Shown here one piece after another: positions 56,267 to 64,000 of a stretch of DNA of 64,000 nt. This DNA comes from Bacteroidota bacterium. GTDB lineage: Bacteria > Bacteroidota > Bacteroidia > Chitinophagales > Saprospiraceae. How positions within the stretch are numbered: the stretch's first letter is position 1; each line of letters starts with the position of its first letter. Where the stretch lies: assembly GCA_024743405.1 (NCBI GenBank), contig JANSWP010000021.1, positions 16,908 to 80,907 on the forward strand, given 5' to 3'. Below the pieces are notes generated by a model, which worked only from the letters and a program-made list of their open reading frames with translations, was not told the DNA's origin and made no database searches. The position numbers were made by a program, and so were the translations under genes.

Positions 56267-57715
56267 ATGAAAATCATTCTTCAAAAAATTGAACATTTTA
56301 TACTCACTCATACAGTTTGGATTTTCTTTGCAGCCATTTTTTTTATGAGTGATTTTATGCTCAAGAAAGGTTGGGAACCTAGCTGGGGAAATTACTTGAT
56401 GAATGCTGTCAAATTGAGTGTTTTTTTCTCTCCAATAATACTGTATTCTTTTTTTAGAAATCATATTCAAACACGATTATCAAAATATATAAGTAGGGGA
56501 CTTTGGGCATTTTGTTTTGTGATTTATCCGTTTTTATTTCTAGAATTAAATGGGCATAATTGGTTGGATCGGAGTAGTTTGGGAGAGGTAATAATTATGG
56601 CGACTTGGTTTGCTTTAATAGCGATTGAGTGTTTGATTTTAGCGCATGAATTGAATAAATCACAGCAAGTAGGTCATTTTTTCAAGGATGTTACCCTCGA
56701 ACAAGGTATTTGGATTTCGATGGCTCTTTTTGCAATTGTTTATTTATTAATTGGGTATGTGTCGAATGAGGATATGGATTTGGACTTTTGGAAATCATTC
56801 CAATATACTGCCGGCATATTGATAATTCTTATCATCTATTATTTCTTTTACTTAATCAACCATTACTTCCTCATTACGAAACTTTGGAAGGAAAAGGGTT
56901 TGATTTATTACGTTTTCGGTTTTTTGGCGACCATCATTTTTCTATATCCGATTGCGACTCAACTTATTTATTTCATTCCAATGGTTAAAGAGACACAGAT
57001 TCACCCGGTTAATAATGGGCGTATTTTTGACGATATTAACTGGCTTGTACCTTTTTTCGGGATGTTGATGAGTATTCCGTTCATTTTGATGGTCAGATGG
57101 TTTCGCCAAACGAAAGAATTGACCGAATTAGAAAAGGAAAAATCTGCGACCGAATTGAGCCTTTTAAAACAACAAATCAATCCCCATTTTTTCTTTAATA
57201 CATTGAATAATCTATATGCTCTAAGTTTGATTAAAGACAAGCAAACCCCAGAGGTGATTTTGCAATTGTCAGAACTCATGCGATATGTTATTTATCGGGG
57301 AAAAGAGGCGTTTGTTTTTCTGCATGAGGAAGTGAAGTACATAGAAGATTATCTGGAGTTACAGAAGATTCGTTTGCATAAAAAGCTGGATTTTAAATTT
57401 GAAAAAGATATCCTCAATGAGAAATTGGAAATCCCACCATTGTTATTTATCACCTTGATCGAGAATGCATTTAAGCATGGAATTGAACCTTCAGAAAATG
57501 AGTGTTTTTTACATATATCTTTATTCACCACTGAAAATGAATTGACCTTTACTTGTGAAAATTCTTTTGAAGAAAAATTAGAAGGTGAAAGTGGAATTGG
57601 ATTGAGTAACTTACGAAGAAGATTGGAATTGAGATTTCCAGATCAACATGAATTTAAAGTGGAAGAAAATGGACAAAAATTTAAAAGTACTTTGAAAATT
57701 CAATTCAATGTATAG
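56267..57715 (+). CDS. LytS-type sensor histidine kinase
   Basis: A 482-residue inner-membrane kinase of the LytS/YehU (His_kinase) family. About eight N-terminal membrane helices (for example VWIFFAAIFFMSDFML, IIMATWFALIAIECLIL) carry no recognised periplasmic domain. The phospho-acceptor block is KQQINPHFFFNTLNNLYALS, and the ATPase N-box is FITLIENAFKHGIEP followed by SGIGLSNLRRRLELRF. The cognate LytTR regulator is at 59273, separated by an AAA ATPase gene, whereas such pairs usually abut. It is divergent from the ABC exporter. Confidence 0.9.
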   Translation: MKIILQKIEHFILTHTVWIFFAAIFFMSDFMLKKGWEPSWGNYLMNAVKLSVFFSPIILYSFFRNHIQTRLSKYISRGLWAFCFVIYPFLFLELNGHNWLDRSSLGEVIIMATWFALIAIECLILAHELNKSQQVGHFFKDVTLEQGIWISMALFAIVYLLIGYVSNEDMDLDFWKSFQYTAGILIILIIYYFFYLINHYFLITKLWKEKGLIYYVFGFLATIIFLYPIATQLIYFIPMVKETQIHPVNNGRIFDDINWLVPFFGMLMSIPFILMVRWFRQTKELTELEKEKSATELSLLKQQINPHFFFNTLNNLYALSLIKDKQTPEVILQLSELMRYVIYRGKEAFVFLHEEVKYIEDYLELQKIRLHKKLDFKFEKDILNEKLEIPPLLFITLIENAFKHGIEPSENECFLHISLFTTENELTFTCENSFEEKLEGESGIGLSNLRRRLELRFPDQHEFKVEENGQKFKSTLKIQFNV

Positions 57716-57776
57716 ATATACTTCGCTGAAATAGAATGATAATAATTGTTTTAAGAGAAGTATGAATGTTTATAAG

Positions 57777-57812
57777 TCGCTGGAATGTATTATTTTTACT
57801 TTTTTCCAGCGA
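57777..57812. repeat. Hairpin at the kinase / AAA ATPase boundary
   Basis: Arms tcgctggaa and ttccagcga (9 bp, perfect), with tata / tata beyond, enclose an AT-rich loop of 18 bases. It ends 18 bases before the AAA ATPase ATG. There is no T-run after it; it may affect the mRNA or mark an insertion border. Confidence 0.45.
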
Positions 57813-57829
57813 ACTATAAAAACATTTTC

Positions 57830-59269
57830 ATGAAGAACCCATTAGTTGGTAGGCAAAAAGAACTGGATATTTTATCGAAAGCTCAATCTTCAAATAGAGC
57901 AGAAATGGTAGCTGTCATTGGGAGAAGGCGAGTAGGAAAGACCTTTTTGATTCGTTCTTTTTTTAATAATGAATTTGATTTTGAAATAACGGGTATTCAA
58001 AATGCTCCCCAAGTGGAACAATTGAAAAATTTCAAAATTGAATTGGAAAAAGTTGGGAATAATGTCTTGCCGATTGAAACGCCAAAAAATTGGTTTGATG
58101 CTTTTATTTTGCTTATTAAACATTTAGAATCCTCGGGTAATTCACGTCAAAAAGTGGTTTTTTTTGATGAATTGCCTTGGTTAGCAACTAATCGTTCAGG
58201 TTTTCTGCGTGCCTTGAGTTATTTCTGGAATAGTTGGGCTGACCGACAAAATGTGATTGTCATTATTTGTGGTTCGGCAGCTTCTTGGATGATTCAAAAA
58301 GTTGTCAATCATAAAGGAGGATTACATAATAGAATTACACGGCGTATTTTTTTGAAGCCCTTTAATTTATCTGAAACGGAGGCTTTTTTAGAAAGTAAAA
58401 ATATTTTTCTAGATAGGTATCAAATTCTTCAAATTTACATGGCAATGGGCGGTATTCCACATTATTTGGATGCCGTTGAGGAGGGGTTGAGTGCAACCCA
58501 AAATATTGACCAAATTTGTTTTTCAGATTCAGGACTTTTAAATAGAGAATTTTCTAGGCTATATGCTGCTTTATTTGATAATTCGGAGAATCATATTACA
58601 ATAATTCGTGCTTTGTCAACGAAAAATCAAGGAATGACTCGACAAGAGCTTATTAAAAACACTAAGTTTTCTGATGGCGGAGGACTTACTAAGGTTTTGG
58701 AAGAATTAACTGAATCTGGCTTTATTTCAAAGTATTACCCTTTTGGGAAGAAAAAACGCAAATTGATATACCGGTTAACAGACGAGTATTCTTTGTTTTA
58801 TTTAAACTTTATGGAGAACAAAACTCATGAAGAAGATACTGTATGGCAGAAATTAAGTCAAACACAGACCTATAAAACTTGGTCTGGTTATGCTTTCGAA
58901 AGTATCTGTTTGAAGCATATTCCTCAAATTAAAAAAGCGTTAAGTATCGCAGGAATTTACTCGGAATCAGCCTCATTTTATCAAAAAGGAGAAAAGAAAA
59001 TGGAAGGTGCTCAAATTGATTTAGTGATTGATAGAAATGACCAAGTTATTAACTTATTTGAGATTAAATTTTACAATGAAGAATTTACAATTTCGAAAGA
59101 ATATGCAGATAAATTAAGAAAGAAAATGAGTGTTTTTCGTCTGGTGACTAAAACGAAGAAACAATTGTTTTACATGATGATTACCACTTTTGGGTTGAAA
59201 AAAAACCAACACTCTATCGGTTTGATAGTGAACGATTTAACAATAGATGATTTGTTTGATAATCAATGA
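57830..59269 (+). CDS. AAA ATPase with C-terminal DUF234/nuclease-like domain
   Basis: A roughly 479-residue protein of the archaeal-type AAA ATPase superfamily (COG1672-like). I start at ATG 57830 (MKNPLVGRQKELDIL). Walker A is VIGRRRVGKTFLIRSFF, Walker B VVFFDELPWLATN, sensor-like VIIICGSAASWMIQK. A winged-helix segment follows (GMTRQELIKNTKFSDGGGL), then a C-terminal domain with PD-(D/E)xK-like residues: Asp in GAQIDLVIDR and ExK in NLFEIKFYNEE. Members may be defence or mobile-element functions, but none is established here. It stands between the LytS and LytTR genes and ends 3 bases before the LytTR ATG. Confidence 0.85.
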   Translation: MKNPLVGRQKELDILSKAQSSNRAEMVAVIGRRRVGKTFLIRSFFNNEFDFEITGIQNAPQVEQLKNFKIELEKVGNNVLPIETPKNWFDAFILLIKHLESSGNSRQKVVFFDELPWLATNRSGFLRALSYFWNSWADRQNVIVIICGSAASWMIQKVVNHKGGLHNRITRRIFLKPFNLSETEAFLESKNIFLDRYQILQIYMAMGGIPHYLDAVEEGLSATQNIDQICFSDSGLLNREFSRLYAALFDNSENHITIIRALSTKNQGMTRQELIKNTKFSDGGGLTKVLEELTESGFISKYYPFGKKKRKLIYRLTDEYSLFYLNFMENKTHEEDTVWQKLSQTQTYKTWSGYAFESICLKHIPQIKKALSIAGIYSESASFYQKGEKKMEGAQIDLVIDRNDQVINLFEIKFYNEEFTISKEYADKLRKKMSVFRLVTKTKKQLFYMMITTFGLKKNQHSIGLIVNDLTIDDLFDNQ

Positions 59270-59272
59270 ATT

Positions 59273-60001
59273 ATGAATCTAAGAGCCTTAATAATCGACG
59301 ACGAACCTCTAGCTCACAAAGTTATTTTGGAGTACGTTAAAGATGTGCCTTTCATCGAAATAGTCGGGCAATGTTATTTGGCAACGGAGGCATTGACGGT
59401 AATGAAAAATCAAGAAATTGATTTGCTTTTTTTGGATATCAATATGCCTAAAATAAAGGGTTTGGATTTTCTTAGGACGCTTCAAAAAAAACCGATTGTC
59501 ATCATTACTTCTGCCTATCAAGAATATGCTTTAGAAAGCTTTGAATTAGAGGTTTGTGATTATTTATTAAAGCCCTTTCGATTCGATCGCTTTTTGAAAG
59601 CGATGAATCGAGCGTATGAATTATTTGAATTAAAGAATTCGTCTCAAACAGTTCTTTCTGCACAAAAGGGGACAGTTGTAGAAGGGTCAAATCAAATACT
59701 CATCAAATCTGACAAGCGACTGATTCAAATTAATATTACCGATATTTATTATTTGGAAAGCTATGGTAATTATGTCAAAATTTGGATGGGAAACGAGTTT
59801 CATTTAACGCCTCGAACCCTTTCTAGTTTTGAGGAACAATTACCTGAGAAGGAATTTTTTCGAATTCATAAATCATTTATGACTAATCGAAAATACATTG
59901 ATTTCGTGGAGGGAAATATGGTCAGAATGAAGAATGGAAAAACCTTAACTATCGGAAAAAATCAGCGACAAACCTTTAAGCAGTATTTAAGTGCAACTTA
60001 A
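59273..60001 (+). CDS. LytTR family response regulator
   Basis: A 242-residue regulator: an N-terminal receiver domain with acidic pair IDDEP, phospho-acceptor Asp in LLFLDINMPKIKG and conserved Lys in LKPFRFD, then a LytTR DNA-binding domain (ITDIYYLESYGNYVKIW, FFRIHKSFMTNRKYID). It would be phosphorylated by the LytS-like kinase upstream and control nearby genes such as the ABC exporter (inference). The last codons QYLSAT and the stop lie in sequence identical over 24 bases to the right part of the hairpin element at 37115-37328, so its original C-terminus may have been replaced. Confidence 0.9.
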   Translation: MNLRALIIDDEPLAHKVILEYVKDVPFIEIVGQCYLATEALTVMKNQEIDLLFLDINMPKIKGLDFLRTLQKKPIVIITSAYQEYALESFELEVCDYLLKPFRFDRFLKAMNRAYELFELKNSSQTVLSAQKGTVVEGSNQILIKSDKRLIQINITDIYYLESYGNYVKIWMGNEFHLTPRTLSSFEEQLPEKEFFRIHKSFMTNRKYIDFVEGNMVRMKNGKTLTIGKNQRQTFKQYLSAT

Positions 60002-60018
60002 TTTTGTTCACGCACTTA
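59980..60018. mobile_element. Right-end remnant of the hairpin element family
   Basis: The first 24 bases are identical to 37290-37313 (they include gtatttaagtgcaactt), and the end ttgttcacgcactta resembles the TIR ttgtccaagcactta with its TA border at 60017-60018. No left end is visible, so this is a solo end fused to the LytTR coding sequence. Confidence 0.65.
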
Positions 60019-60019
60019 A

Positions 60020-60050
60020 TTAAGGCGATGACACAATGCCATCGCCTTAA
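60020..60050. terminator. Terminator hairpin between convergent genes
   Basis: Perfect 11-bp arms ttaaggcgatg / catcgccttaa around acacaatgc lie between the LytTR stop (60001) and the molybdenum enzyme stop (60077). The T-run is short, so it may serve either strand weakly. Confidence 0.6.
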
Positions 60051-60076
60051 ATTCTATTCAGAAACTAGTTAGGCTA

Positions 60077-62272
60077 TTAACCTAGTATTTCTCGTTCTCC
60101 AGCAAAAGGTTGTCTGTATAATCTTTCACCGGTTGCTTTATACATTGCATTGGCAACGGCTGCCGCAATCGGAGGTAACGAAGGCTCTCCCAATCCTGTT
60201 GGATCTATGCCATTATCGACAAAGAAAGTTTCAATTTCGTCAGGTGCCTCTGAATGACGAATAAGCCGGTATTGGTGGAAATTATTTTGTTCTGGTTTCC
60301 CTTCTTTAAAGGTCAATTGAGAATACATGGCGTGACCAATTCCATCGACTATACCACCTTCAATCTGATTCTTGGCAGCATCAGGATTTATCACGATTCC
60401 ACAATCTACAGCACACCAAACCTTCTGAACCTTTGGTCTATTGTCTTTCATGACTATATCTACGACCTGAGCAACATAACTATTGTGACAGAAATAAGCA
60501 GAAACACCTCGAAAAACGCCAGGTGTATCCGCACCCCAATTAGATTTTTCTTTCACTAATTTTAATACTCCTGCATATCGTTCTGCATCATAATCATTTT
60601 TTTCTCCAACAGGGTTACTGATTGCTCTTTCAAAAAGGGATAATCTAAATTCAATTGGATCCTTAACTGCTTCTTCTGCTACTTCATCCAAAAAGGATTG
60701 TTCGGCACAAGCGATAAAGTTAGATCGTGGAGCTCGCCATGCTCCAGTTGAGATATTGGACTCTTTTGTATGATTTTCAATTAAATAATTGTCGACTGCT
60801 CCTGCAGGAAAACGATTGGCAAATACAGGACTTCCATTGGTGCCAGCACCTCGAATATGAAAGGCAGTCATATTCCCATCAGCATCCAATGCTGCTCGGT
60901 AGGTTACTTTATAATCAGGACGATAAGTTCCTTGTGTCATATCATCTTCCCGAGTGTAAACTAATTTGACTGGTGCGTTGACAGCCTTAGAAATAGCAGC
61001 AGCTTCGACACCAAAATTACCATACAATCGTCTTCCAAAACCGCCTCCCATACGAGTCATCATGATGGAGATTTGATCTTCCGTCATACCCAGTAAACTG
61101 GCGACTGATTTTCTCAAATATTCGGGTGTTTGGATCGGACCTTCTAATTCTGCTTTATCAGCAGTGACATGAGCATAGAAGTTCATCGGCTCCATTGTAT
61201 TATGAGCCAAGAAAGGTGCACTAAAAGTTCTTTCGACAATCTTTGCAGCATTTTTAAAGACATCAACCGGAGTACCATCTTGACGAGCAGGTTCGTCAGT
61301 TGGTTTGTCTAATAAGCTTAGAAATTCAGCTTCATGATCTGACGAATTTTCCAATTTTGTGTCTACTTCCCATTCTATATTCAGTGCTCTTTTTGCTTTT
61401 AAAACCTCCCAAGTTGAATTACCAACAATGGTAACTAATTCGTTGAAAGCACTTGTATCAGACCATTGTGCTTCAAAACCTTCTGGTCGGGTATTGATCG
61501 TCAAAACATCTTTAATACCCGGCATTGCCTTGGCTGCATCTGCATCCATAGATTTCAATTTCATTCCGAATGCAGGTGGATGTTCTATCATGGCGATTAA
61601 CATGCCGTCTTTTTTCAAGTCTAGCCCAAACAAAGGCTGCCCAGTTACCAATTTTTTAGCATCGACATTTTTTCGACTTGAACCTATTATTTTAAAGTCT
61701 TTCGGATCTTTTAAATCTACTTCCTCAGGTACTTCAATACTCGCAGCTGCCGAAGCAACCTCTCCATACCCAACTGTTTGTTTTGTCTTCTCATGCGAAA
61801 TTGTACCATTATTCGTTGTCAATTCTTCAACTGGAACTTCCCATTTTTTCGCCGCAGCTTCCATTAACATTCTTCGGGCAGTCGCTCCAGTCATTCTTAA
61901 ACTTTGCCAACCTTGTCTAATTGATTGACTTCCTCCCGCGAGCTGACGTTTGAAATGGACTGTATTTAAACCGGCTTGTTCGACAATAACGTCCTTCCAA
62001 TCTACATCCAATTCTTCTGCCACAATCATTGGCATGGATGTCTTCACATTTTGTCCAATTTCAGGATTTGGAGACATAATGGTAACGATACCCGTATCAC
62101 CAATTTTTAGAAAACCATTGATGTCAAACCATTCTTTGGGCATAGCTTTGATCTGTTCTGGTGTTGGATTACAAGAAGCAAACCAACTAAAACCCAAAAC
62201 CATACCGCCGCCAGCCGCAGATGAGACCTTTAGAAAAGATCGTCTATTATATTTAGTTTTTATTAAAGTCAT
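60077..62272 (-). CDS. Molybdopterin-binding subunit, isoquinoline 1-oxidoreductase type
   Basis: A 731-residue large subunit of a molybdenum hydroxylase (xanthine dehydrogenase superfamily, IorB-like). The Tat signal NRRSFLKVSSAAGG lies near residue 9, so the folded enzyme is exported. MRMGGGFGRR-type motif (TRMGGGFGRRLYGNFGVEAA) and the late GLGEPSLPPIAAAVANAM with the base Glu fit cofactor binding. The small 2Fe-2S subunit gene is upstream by 95 bases, on the same strand. The substrate is probably a nitrogen heterocycle or aldehyde, judging from family only. Confidence 0.88.
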   Translation of the reverse strand: MTLIKTKYNRRSFLKVSSAAGGGMVLGFSWFASCNPTPEQIKAMPKEWFDINGFLKIGDTGIVTIMSPNPEIGQNVKTSMPMIVAEELDVDWKDVIVEQAGLNTVHFKRQLAGGSQSIRQGWQSLRMTGATARRMLMEAAAKKWEVPVEELTTNNGTISHEKTKQTVGYGEVASAAASIEVPEEVDLKDPKDFKIIGSSRKNVDAKKLVTGQPLFGLDLKKDGMLIAMIEHPPAFGMKLKSMDADAAKAMPGIKDVLTINTRPEGFEAQWSDTSAFNELVTIVGNSTWEVLKAKRALNIEWEVDTKLENSSDHEAEFLSLLDKPTDEPARQDGTPVDVFKNAAKIVERTFSAPFLAHNTMEPMNFYAHVTADKAELEGPIQTPEYLRKSVASLLGMTEDQISIMMTRMGGGFGRRLYGNFGVEAAAISKAVNAPVKLVYTREDDMTQGTYRPDYKVTYRAALDADGNMTAFHIRGAGTNGSPVFANRFPAGAVDNYLIENHTKESNISTGAWRAPRSNFIACAEQSFLDEVAEEAVKDPIEFRLSLFERAISNPVGEKNDYDAERYAGVLKLVKEKSNWGADTPGVFRGVSAYFCHNSYVAQVVDIVMKDNRPKVQKVWCAVDCGIVINPDAAKNQIEGGIVDGIGHAMYSQLTFKEGKPEQNNFHQYRLIRHSEAPDEIETFFVDNGIDPTGLGEPSLPPIAAAVANAMYKATGERLYRQPFAGEREILG

Positions 62273-62367
62273 TTTTGAAGTGTGTTGTGTGGTAATGATG
62301 TTTTGTTGTACCGTAGTTCTAAATTATGGAAACTAGGTCACAGCAACACATCAACACCCATAAAAAA

Positions 62368-62826
62368 TTATCCCATCTTTGCTGCCGTCTTAATTGCGGC
62401 TTTTACCCTCAAGTAGGTACCACATCTGCAGATATTTCCATTCATCGCTAAGTCGATTTCATCATCATTTGGATTGCTATTTTCTTTCAAAAGTGCTGCT
62501 GCACTCATGATTTGCCCAGCTTGACAATAACCACATTGAGGGACATCATGTTTTAACCAAGCTTGTTGAACGGGGTGATCGCCGTTTTCGGATAAACCTT
62601 CAATAGTCGTGATTGATTTACCTTCCATGCCCGAAATTGGTAACGAACAAGAACGCATTGCTTTTCCGTCAATATGAACGGTACATGCGCCACATTGAGC
62701 GATACCGCAACCGTATTTTGTGCCAACGAGATTGATGTGGTCGCGCAATACCCAAAGAAGAGGGGTATCTTCTGCAACGTCAACCTCTTGAGTTTTACCG
62801 TTGATTTTTAGCTTAAAAACTGCCAT
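62368..62826 (-). CDS. 2Fe-2S subunit of the molybdenum hydroxylase (IorA-like)
   Basis: A 152-residue two-cluster ferredoxin-like protein. The plant-type cluster is held by [17 protein letters not shown] with a later Cys in RSCSLPI; the second cluster by [10 protein letters not shown] and [14 protein letters not shown]. All eight Cys are present. It passes electrons from the molybdenum site of the large subunit encoded next. As usual for such pairs, it lacks its own signal and probably travels with the Tat-exported large subunit. Confidence 0.92.
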   Translation of the reverse strand: MAVFKLKINGKTQEVDVAEDTPLLWVLRDHINLVGTKYGCGIAQCGACTVHIDGKAMRSCSLPISGMEGKSITTIEGLSENGDHPVQQAWLKHDVPQCGYCQAGQIMSAAALLKENSNPNDDEIDLAMNGNICRCGTYLRVKAAIKTAAKMG

Positions 62827-62982
62827 GATAATTGAGTTTGGTTATGATTGCCGAGTACTTAGCGCTGAGTTTTCTGTGTTAGGAAATAGAAAATAAAACC
62901 TAAAGTCTAGAAAATAGGGTAATGCTAAGGACTTGATTTTTAGAAGAAACTACTAATATAGAATAAAAATTAAATAGAATGT

Positions 62983-63837
62983 TCATGAATTGCCTTTGAA
63001 AATCTTTTCGCTACGGTCTTTTCCAATTTTTCGAACTCGTGTTTTGTTGTTGAGCGAATATTCTAAAAGCCACAAATTTTCGTTGGAATCAAAAAAACCA
63101 GCAGTAGGTGACCAGCGTTTTGGGCTATTCGAATGGATGGAAACCTGTCCATCTGGTGTGATTTTTTTGACCATTCGACCACTATAAATAGCCGAATAGA
63201 TGTTGTCGTCATTATCTGTCCAAACCCCCATCAAACGGTGTCTGTCTTGCAAAAAAGTATGAGTCAGTTTGGTTTCTGCTAATTGATCTGATATGACCTC
63301 AACTTGCCCATTCGTTTTGACTTTTTTAAGTGTCAAATGATCAATGACGAAAATGTCTAAACTACCTTTTGGAATGCAAATCCATCGAATGTCATCAAAG
63401 TCTTTGGCTAGGGTTATTATATCACCATTTGAATTTTGTTTTTTTAAAATAGTTCGATCCTTTTCACTCCAAAACATACTGCCTTCGCAATCCCGAATTA
63501 AATAATTATTTGTTGGGAAACCTTCTGTATCGGGGACAATTTTATTGAAATTTCCTTCGGGACTTAGTTGCCAAATATAATAACCCCATTTATCAGTTGC
63601 TTCGCCTTCATACCAAGAATGTTCTCCATAAAGATGGCCATTCTCGTCCAAAAATAATTGATGGGTATGTACATTTTTCAGGGCTATTTGATGTTCTCCA
63701 TCTGGAGTTATTTGCCATACGTGTACCAAGTCTGTGTAAAAAACATTTCCTTTACTATCCATCACAATACCAATTCCAGGATGAGCGGAAAGAAGGAAGG
63801 TGATAAAAAGAAAAACTGTAGAGAGGATTATTTTCAT
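62983..63837 (-). CDS. Secreted NHL/SMP-30-like beta-propeller protein
   Basis: A 284-residue protein with a signal peptide (MKIILSTVFLFITFLLSAHP). The mature part repeats propeller blades of the form D-x-G-N-x-Y/F (MDSKGNVFYTDL, DENGHLYGEHSW, DNDDNIYSAIYSGRM, DSNENLWLLEYSLN), each followed by a P-D/E-G turn (ITPDGEHQIAL, LSPEGNFNKIV, ITPDGQVSIHS). This fits the NHL/SMP-30 class. No catalytic residues can be assigned. It lies 156 bases upstream of the iron-sulfur subunit gene on the same strand and might be cotranscribed. Confidence 0.75.
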   Translation of the reverse strand: MKIILSTVFLFITFLLSAHPGIGIVMDSKGNVFYTDLVHVWQITPDGEHQIALKNVHTHQLFLDENGHLYGEHSWYEGEATDKWGYYIWQLSPEGNFNKIVPDTEGFPTNNYLIRDCEGSMFWSEKDRTILKKQNSNGDIITLAKDFDDIRWICIPKGSLDIFVIDHLTLKKVKTNGQVEVISDQLAETKLTHTFLQDRHRLMGVWTDNDDNIYSAIYSGRMVKKITPDGQVSIHSNSPKRWSPTAGFFDSNENLWLLEYSLNNKTRVRKIGKDRSEKIFKGNS

Positions 63838-64000
63838 ACGGATGTTTTTAGGGTAAAGAGGTCTCCATTACATAAACAGGGGAATTGTCTCACATAACAA
63901 TGCTCTTGTATTTCCTTCTAATAAATTACCTGAGAATCGCGTATAACTTAATTAATCTCGTGCTACTGCGTATATTCCCTGCCTGATTGCTTTTACAGAA

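Noticed and set aside
1..64000. tRNA, rRNA or other structural RNA genes
   Set aside because: No cloverleaf-like sequence with a conserved T-loop, nor rRNA-like blocks, was seen on either strand; a covariance-model scan would settle this.

Overview
The window looks like the chromosome of a marine or environmental Bacteroidota, most likely close to Saprospiria (Lewinella or Haliscomenobacter-like). The reasons are low GC, genes that mostly lack a clear Shine-Dalgarno site, secreted proteins with C-terminal type IX secretion (T9SS) sorting domains, giant proteins with thrombospondin type 3 and Ig-like repeats, an ABC permease fused to an M1 peptidase, and LytS/LytTR signalling. I see no tRNA, rRNA, CRISPR array or intact transposase gene. 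The assignment is inference from gene content.

Layout. 1-6.1 kb (minus strand): the start of a lipoprotein gene running off the left edge, then a probable operon sulfide:quinone oxidoreductase - CcoI/FixI copper ATPase - PLP decarboxylase - pdxH. It is divergent from hemN, and two FNR/CRP-like palindromes lie between them. 8-14.7 kb: an EthD-like protein, gcvP, an M42 peptidase and pyrE, with a divergent Nudix gene. 15-18.6 kb: small proteins, a gene split by a miniature inverted-repeat element, and a DUF885 lipoprotein. 19.2-32.5 kb: three secreted proteins sharing one N-terminal domain. The first carries 13 Ig-like repeats and has a one-base frameshift near its end. The second is an Asp-rich TSP3 protein of 1871 residues. 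The third is short with a T9SS tail.

32.8-41.6 kb is the most interesting part. An OvoA-type sulfoxide synthase core without its methyltransferase domain is followed 3 bases later by an ATP-grasp ligase and then by a POT peptide transporter. Next comes a cluster of a transglutaminase with an apparently complete Cys-His-Asp triad fused to a 7TM region, a RimK-like ATP-grasp ligase, a small membrane protein and a probable outer-membrane barrel. I infer one or two uncharacterised peptide- or thiol-conjugating pathways here.

42-51.4 kb: thiolase and two acyl-CoA dehydrogenases (fatty-acid or related acyl-CoA breakdown), a class V aminotransferase-fold protein, a secreted cytochrome/PHM-like copper monooxygenase, and a VCBS/FG-GAP protein. 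51.4-60 kb: an ABC exporter with fused M1 peptidase, divergent from a LytS kinase and LytTR regulator that are separated by an AAA ATPase/nuclease gene. 60-63.8 kb: a two-subunit molybdenum hydroxylase of the isoquinoline 1-oxidoreductase type and a secreted beta-propeller protein.

Across the window there are several TA-bounded miniature hairpin elements with related modular structure. One splits a small gene so cleanly that the original reading frame can be rebuilt. The end of another supplies the last codons of the LytTR regulator.
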